Below, piece after piece: positions 4,949-7,536 of a stretch of DNA of 7,536 bases. The notes beneath the pieces are model-generated. The model was not told the DNA's origin, ran no database searches, and was given only the letters and a program-made list of their open reading frames with translations. The DNA is from Bacteroidales bacterium. Its GTDB lineage: Bacteria > Bacteroidota > Bacteroidia > Bacteroidales > JAAUTT01. The stretch covers positions 1 through 7,536 of the forward strand of contig JANXXY010000122.1 of assembly GCA_025350365.1 (NCBI GenBank). Direction: 5' to 3'. Made by a program: the position numbers and the translations under genes. Within the stretch, counting starts at the first letter, position 1; each line of letters opens with the position of its first letter.

Positions 4949-5868
4949 CAGAATTTATAAGATAATCCCACCCCAAGTACCTCCTTAAACTGCGTTTTGG
5001 CTATCACATTCTGGTCGTATATAAGGCTCGTCATGATGGTGGTGGTAAGAAGTTTCCCTGCTTTGATATTTACCATTATCTCCCAAATCACATCAATGTT
5101 TTTCCGATTGGCTTTATCTTTATCAGTATAGTTGTTAAATAATACCAACTTAGAAGAGGCATTCACATTCTTTACAATGTCCTTCTGAATACGGGTACTT
5201 AAACTAGCGCCAAACTCAGTGCGGATTTTTTTACCATTTTTAATAACTTCACCATTTTCTAACACCGCAGGTTCAACCCCAAAAGCTCCTTTATCGGCCA
5301 GATTTTGGCGTGAAATAAAAGTGAATTTTCCGGTAGCGGGAGATATGTAAAGTGAAAAGAAATCGACAGGTTTATAATCCATACCTATACTGATGGACAG
5401 ATAGCCCGGTGCCATAAATTGTGATACCTGTATTTGAGTGGTGTCGTTAGGATAAGTATAGCCCATATCAAACTGACTCCGGAAATTGACTTGAGCACTA
5501 TAAAAAACCTTTCCAAAAGCCTGGTAACCGAACATAGAGTTGAGTTCAATCTTGTCTTCGTTTTTTCGAAAATTCCGTTTTCCGTTTTTTAGTAACCCAT
5601 AACCCACATCGATCGTATTGTCCCATATAACTTTGCCCTTTTTAAAATTCCCGAAAAGGTTTAAAATAGCGGTACTTGACAATGCATCTTCTCCACCGGC
5701 TGCCCAATTTGTAATTTTAACCTGGTTAAATGTAAGAAGAGAAAATCCGCCATACTTAAAATGCTTGATGGAATCGATTTTTTGAATTTTTAATGGTTCG
5801 ATGTAACCTCCTTTAGCTGAGGTAAAAATGAAAGTAAAAACGATTATTGATATTAGTATTTGCCTCAT
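4948..5868 (-). CDS. DUF3078 domain-containing probable outer-membrane protein
   Basis: 306-aa exported protein of a family largely restricted to Bacteroidota and without known function. A signal peptide covers about residues 1-20 (MRQILISIIVFTFIFTSAKG). Family landmarks are NWAAGGEDALS (54-64), LNLFGNFKKGKVIWDNTIDVGYG (69-91), SPATGKFTFISRQNLADKGAFGV (176-198), NASSKLVLFNNY (236-247) and the C-terminal WEIMVNIKAGK...SLIYDQN. Alternating strands with frequent Tyr/Phe and a final Phe306 are consistent with an outer-membrane beta-barrel. ATG 5866-5868 is the only start giving a complete signal peptide. mscL lies 51 bp upstream on the same strand, and the gap shows no promoter or terminator that I can support, so the two may be co-transcribed. 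The gene ends in the terminator at 4906-4948. Confidence 0.88.
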   Translation of the reverse strand: MRQILISIIVFTFIFTSAKGGYIEPLKIQKIDSIKHFKYGGFSLLTFNQVKITNWAAGGEDALSSTAILNLFGNFKKGKVIWDNTIDVGYGLLKNGKRNFRKNEDKIELNSMFGYQAFGKVFYSAQVNFRSQFDMGYTYPNDTTQIQVSQFMAPGYLSISIGMDYKPVDFFSLYISPATGKFTFISRQNLADKGAFGVEPAVLENGEVIKNGKKIRTEFGASLSTRIQKDIVKNVNASSKLVLFNNYTDKDKANRKNIDVIWEIMVNIKAGKLLTTTIMTSLIYDQNVIAKTQFKEVLGVGLSYKF

Positions 5869-5919
5869 GATAGTATTTTAATTCTATAACTCAAAATTCG
5901 TATAAATAATGTGTATCGT

Positions 5920-6339
5920 TTATTTGTTTTTGATTAAATCTCTAATTTCAGTAAGCAGCAGTTCTTCTTTAGTGGGGGCAGGAGGGGTCACCTGCTGTTC
6001 ATCCTTGTTGCGATTGATCCGGTTAATGGCTTTGATGAGCATGAAAATTGCAAAAGCAATGATTAAAAAATCGAAAACAACCTGAATAAAATTTCCGAAA
6101 TTTATGGAAATGGCTTGTTTGGTTACTTTTCCCGTTGCGTCAATCACCGCATCTTTCATTGTAAATTTGATCTCCGTAAAGTTTATCCCGCCAACAAGCA
6201 GACCAATGGGCGGCATAATAATATCGGCTACAAATGATGTAACAATTTTCCCAAAAGCGCTACCAATAATAATACCCACAGCAAGGTCAACAACGTTGCC
6301 TTTCGTGGCAAATTCTTTAAATTCTTTAAAAATTGACAT
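5920..6339 (-). CDS. mscL: Large-conductance mechanosensitive channel MscL
   Basis: Inner-membrane pentameric channel that opens under membrane tension and releases solutes during hypo-osmotic shock. The 139-aa protein has the standard order: amphipathic N-terminal helix MSIFKEFKEFATKGN (1-15), pore-lining TM1 with VVDLAVGIIIGSAFGKIV (16-33), conserved DIIMPPIG (39-46), a periplasmic loop (about 47-80), NFGNFIQVVFDFLIIAFAIFML at the start of TM2 (80-101), and a charged C-terminal helix EELLLTEIRDLI (125-136). Length and motifs are normal. It lies 81 bp downstream of the exosortase-partner gene and 51 bp upstream of the DUF3078 gene, all on the same strand. Confidence 0.97.
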   Translation of the reverse strand: MSIFKEFKEFATKGNVVDLAVGIIIGSAFGKIVTSFVADIIMPPIGLLVGGINFTEIKFTMKDAVIDATGKVTKQAISINFGNFIQVVFDFLIIAFAIFMLIKAINRINRNKDEQQVTPPAPTKEELLLTEIRDLIKNK

Positions 6340-6397
6340 CGTTCAATATTTTTAGGTTGTTTTTATTAATGAACAGCTAATTCTAATTTAGGTTCAA

Positions 6398-6419
6398 ACT
6401 TTGCAAGGTATAGCAAAGT
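6398..6419. repeat. Inverted repeat between the exosortase partner gene and mscL
   Basis: ACTTTGC (6398-6404) and GCAAAGT (6413-6419) are perfect 7-bp inverted arms with an 8-nt loop, just 1 bp beyond the stop of the partner gene. No T-tract follows on the minus strand, so it is either a weak terminator, a processing hairpin or an operator for mscL. The minus strand reads TACTTTGC here, the same near -7 motif seen in the nuoA-nuoB gap. The rest of 6340-6397 shows nothing recognisable. Confidence 0.35.
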
Positions 6420-6420
6420 A

Positions 6421-6870
6421 TCAAACTTTTAATCGTTTACCTGCAATATGCCCTGCAATAAAAAGTACCAGCAGAATAAGAGATTTATCAATTTTTACAA
6501 AAAAAACAATCATTTTTAAAGGCACACGTATTCCGGCAAAGTCACGCAATACTACAAGAGCAATTCCTACCAGTAAAGCGGCAAAAGCCACATAAACAAA
6601 TAACAGAGAATAATGCAAACGGTTGGTTACGGCCAGAAGAAGACAGAAATTTAGCAGAATATTAACGCCGTAAGATGTGAATTTTACTAAAACAGTCCAC
6701 CATTGCGCAGGCATCAACGTTCCTCCACTGTTTAAGTTCAGCAATATTTGGTTTACATCCTCAAACCGGAAAATAAAGAATGCCAATAGCGGAACCAGAA
6801 ACGCAATAGCCACATATCTTTTTAATCGGATGAACGTTGGACTGGTTTTGTCCCGAACTTCGAACTCCAT
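6421..6870 (-). CDS. Exosortase-associated four-TM membrane protein (XrtF-partner-like)
   Basis: 149-aa integral membrane protein with four likely transmembrane segments at about residues 19-35, 57-81, 87-108 and 129-145. It contains FEDVNQILLNLN (36-47) between TM1 and TM2, and a basic C-terminus (GKRLKV). Small multi-pass proteins encoded directly after XrtF-type exosortases in Bacteroidota have this size and topology, so the call rests on position plus topology more than on motifs; an exosortase-X-type partner is an alternative name. The ATG at 6868-6870 lies inside the exosortase gene, giving a 49-bp overlap and implying translational coupling. The next in-frame Met is residue 53, after TM1, so the early start is favoured; a GTG at residue 20 would cut into TM1. 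Confidence 0.68.
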   Translation of the reverse strand: MEFEVRDKTSPTFIRLKRYVAIAFLVPLLAFFIFRFEDVNQILLNLNSGGTLMPAQWWTVLVKFTSYGVNILLNFCLLLAVTNRLHYSLLFVYVAFAALLVGIALVVLRDFAGIRVPLKMIVFFVKIDKSLILLVLFIAGHIAGKRLKV

Positions 6871-7358
6871 ACAGAAAAAATTAATAATAGTATGCCGTAA
6901 AGTATAAAATTAAAAACATACTTATGATTGATATCGAACGATTTTTGATGCTGGATTATCAGTGCCGCGAGCGCTGAAACACGAATGGAATTGAGCAGAA
7001 AAACAAGTCCCACGCCCACTAACACCATCCAACCTTTGTGATACCATGCAGCGCGGTAAGCAAGGATGATACATGCAAACACACCCATCACGTCCAACCC
7101 ATTGCAAGGAATACCCACATGCACACAATCGTGGCCATTTACATAAAGATCGAACTGATTCACCGCTACTGACGGATAAAACCAACTAAGCATCCATTGA
7201 CTTACATCAAGCAGCCGATAAATAACCCAATTATGCATGCTCGTCGTTACCAAATAATTGTACACCAACTGATCCCAAATCAGAAAAAATAGAAATCCTT
7301 TGATAAGAAAAATAGCCAAAGGGTTGCGGAGAATAGATATGAGATGCTGTTTACCCAT
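6822..7358 (-). CDS. Exosortase/archaeosortase family protein (XrtF-like)
   Basis: Multi-pass membrane cysteine transpeptidase-like enzyme, expected to cleave C-terminal sorting signals of exported proteins. The 178-aa protein has the catalytic triad motifs in order: Cys85 in GIPCNGLDVMGVF (82-94), Arg126 in LLNSIRVSAL (121-130), and His145 in INHKYVFNF (143-151). Transmembrane segments lie at about 14-33, 42-61 (weaker), 89-102, 109-130 and 148-165. The short length and the PCNG form of the cysteine motif fit the compact Bacteroidota exosortases such as XrtF rather than the large EpsH type. Its substrate signal is not known to me and no candidate is visible in the window. ATG 7356-7358 gives the full first TM. 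It overlaps its partner gene downstream by 49 bp. Confidence 0.88.
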   Translation of the reverse strand: MGKQHLISILRNPLAIFLIKGFLFFLIWDQLVYNYLVTTSMHNWVIYRLLDVSQWMLSWFYPSVAVNQFDLYVNGHDCVHVGIPCNGLDVMGVFACIILAYRAAWYHKGWMVLVGVGLVFLLNSIRVSALAALIIQHQKSFDINHKYVFNFILYGILLLIFSVWSSKFGTKPVQRSSD

Positions 7359-7362
7359 AAAA

Positions 7363-7503
7363 TTAGGAACATAAATTAACGATTAGATAAAGCCCCTGCT
7401 TTTGTTCTTTAAAATTATCGGGATATTTTTTTGCTTTCATTGATAGTTCGAAAGCCTTATCTGACAGCGAAATTAGAATGTAATTATCAAGCATGTGTTT
7501 CAT
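7363..7503 (-). CDS. Possible 46-aa ORF upstream of the exosortase
   Basis: An open frame from ATG 7501-7503 to TAA 7363-7365 encodes a charged 46-residue peptide (begins MKHMLDNYIL, contains KAKKYPDNFKEQKQ, ends YLIVNLCS), stopping 4 bp before the exosortase ATG. An alternative reading frame upstream ends in TAA overlapping this ATG (TAATG), as in coupled operon genes, but only ten codons of it (EVSVDSWNLI) are in the window. An in-frame stop at 7534-7536 excludes a longer protein in this frame. I do not recognise it. Otherwise 7359-7536 holds nothing I can support, and both plus- and minus-strand alternatives are short. Confidence 0.25.
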   Translation of the reverse strand: MKHMLDNYILISLSDKAFELSMKAKKYPDNFKEQKQGLYLIVNLCS

Positions 7504-7536
7504 TAAATCAAATTCCAGGAATCGACGGAAACCTCA

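Noticed and set aside
6922..7185. Cysteine-rich minus-strand frame, 87 codons
   Set aside because: It lies wholly inside the exosortase gene in another frame; the exosortase motifs Cys85, Arg126 and His145 settle the coding frame.
1..7536. Defence system, prophage, insertion sequence or CRISPR array
   Set aside because: No nuclease, recombinase, toxin-antitoxin pair, transposase, spaced repeats or terminal repeats were seen on either strand.

Overview
The window looks like a chromosomal segment of a member of the Bacteroidota. The evidence is a NuoA-B-C-D set whose NuoD is of the Bacteroidota type (GPTHPATHGIFQ near the N-terminus, RTPYRLHFRRPCF near the C-terminus), a DUF3078 outer-membrane-type protein, an XrtF-like exosortase with its usual small membrane partner, AT-rich intergenic DNA, mostly no Shine-Dalgarno sequences, and a few TAnnTTTG-like promoter boxes. 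I cannot place it below phylum.

Layout. From 1 to 2801 on the minus strand lies the start of a complex I operon, nuoA-nuoB-nuoC-nuoD, read right to left and leaving the window inside the last codons of nuoD. Upstream of it, also on the minus strand, are a metallo-beta-lactamase-fold hydrolase (2949-3788) and a small Dabb (A/B barrel) protein with a twin-arginine-like signal (3884-4297). A 218-bp intergenic region with clustered TTTGATAT half-sites separates the Dabb gene from the only plus-strand gene, a small lipoprotein (4516-4902). A 15-bp perfect stem at 4906-4948 closes the lipoprotein gene and the convergent DUF3078 gene (4948-5868). Continuing on the minus strand are mscL (5920-6339) and a two-gene exosortase module, 6421-6870 and 6822-7358, whose genes overlap by 49 bp. 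The last 180 bp hold only a possible 46-codon ORF.

How the genes fit together. The nuo genes encode the membrane entry subunit (NuoA) and the connecting, quinone-proximal subunits (B, C, D) of NADH:quinone oxidoreductase. The exosortase is a membrane transpeptidase-like enzyme expected to process C-terminally tagged exported proteins; no tagged substrate is visible here. The remaining genes are mostly envelope proteins (lipoprotein, DUF3078, MscL, possible exported Dabb) and share no obvious pathway. Most of the window is ordinary core genome. The least explained parts are the exosortase module, the symmetrical divergent control region at 4385-4441, and the Shine-Dalgarno/mini-ORF arrangement ahead of the hydrolase gene. 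I saw no tRNA, rRNA, CRISPR array, insertion sequence or integrase.
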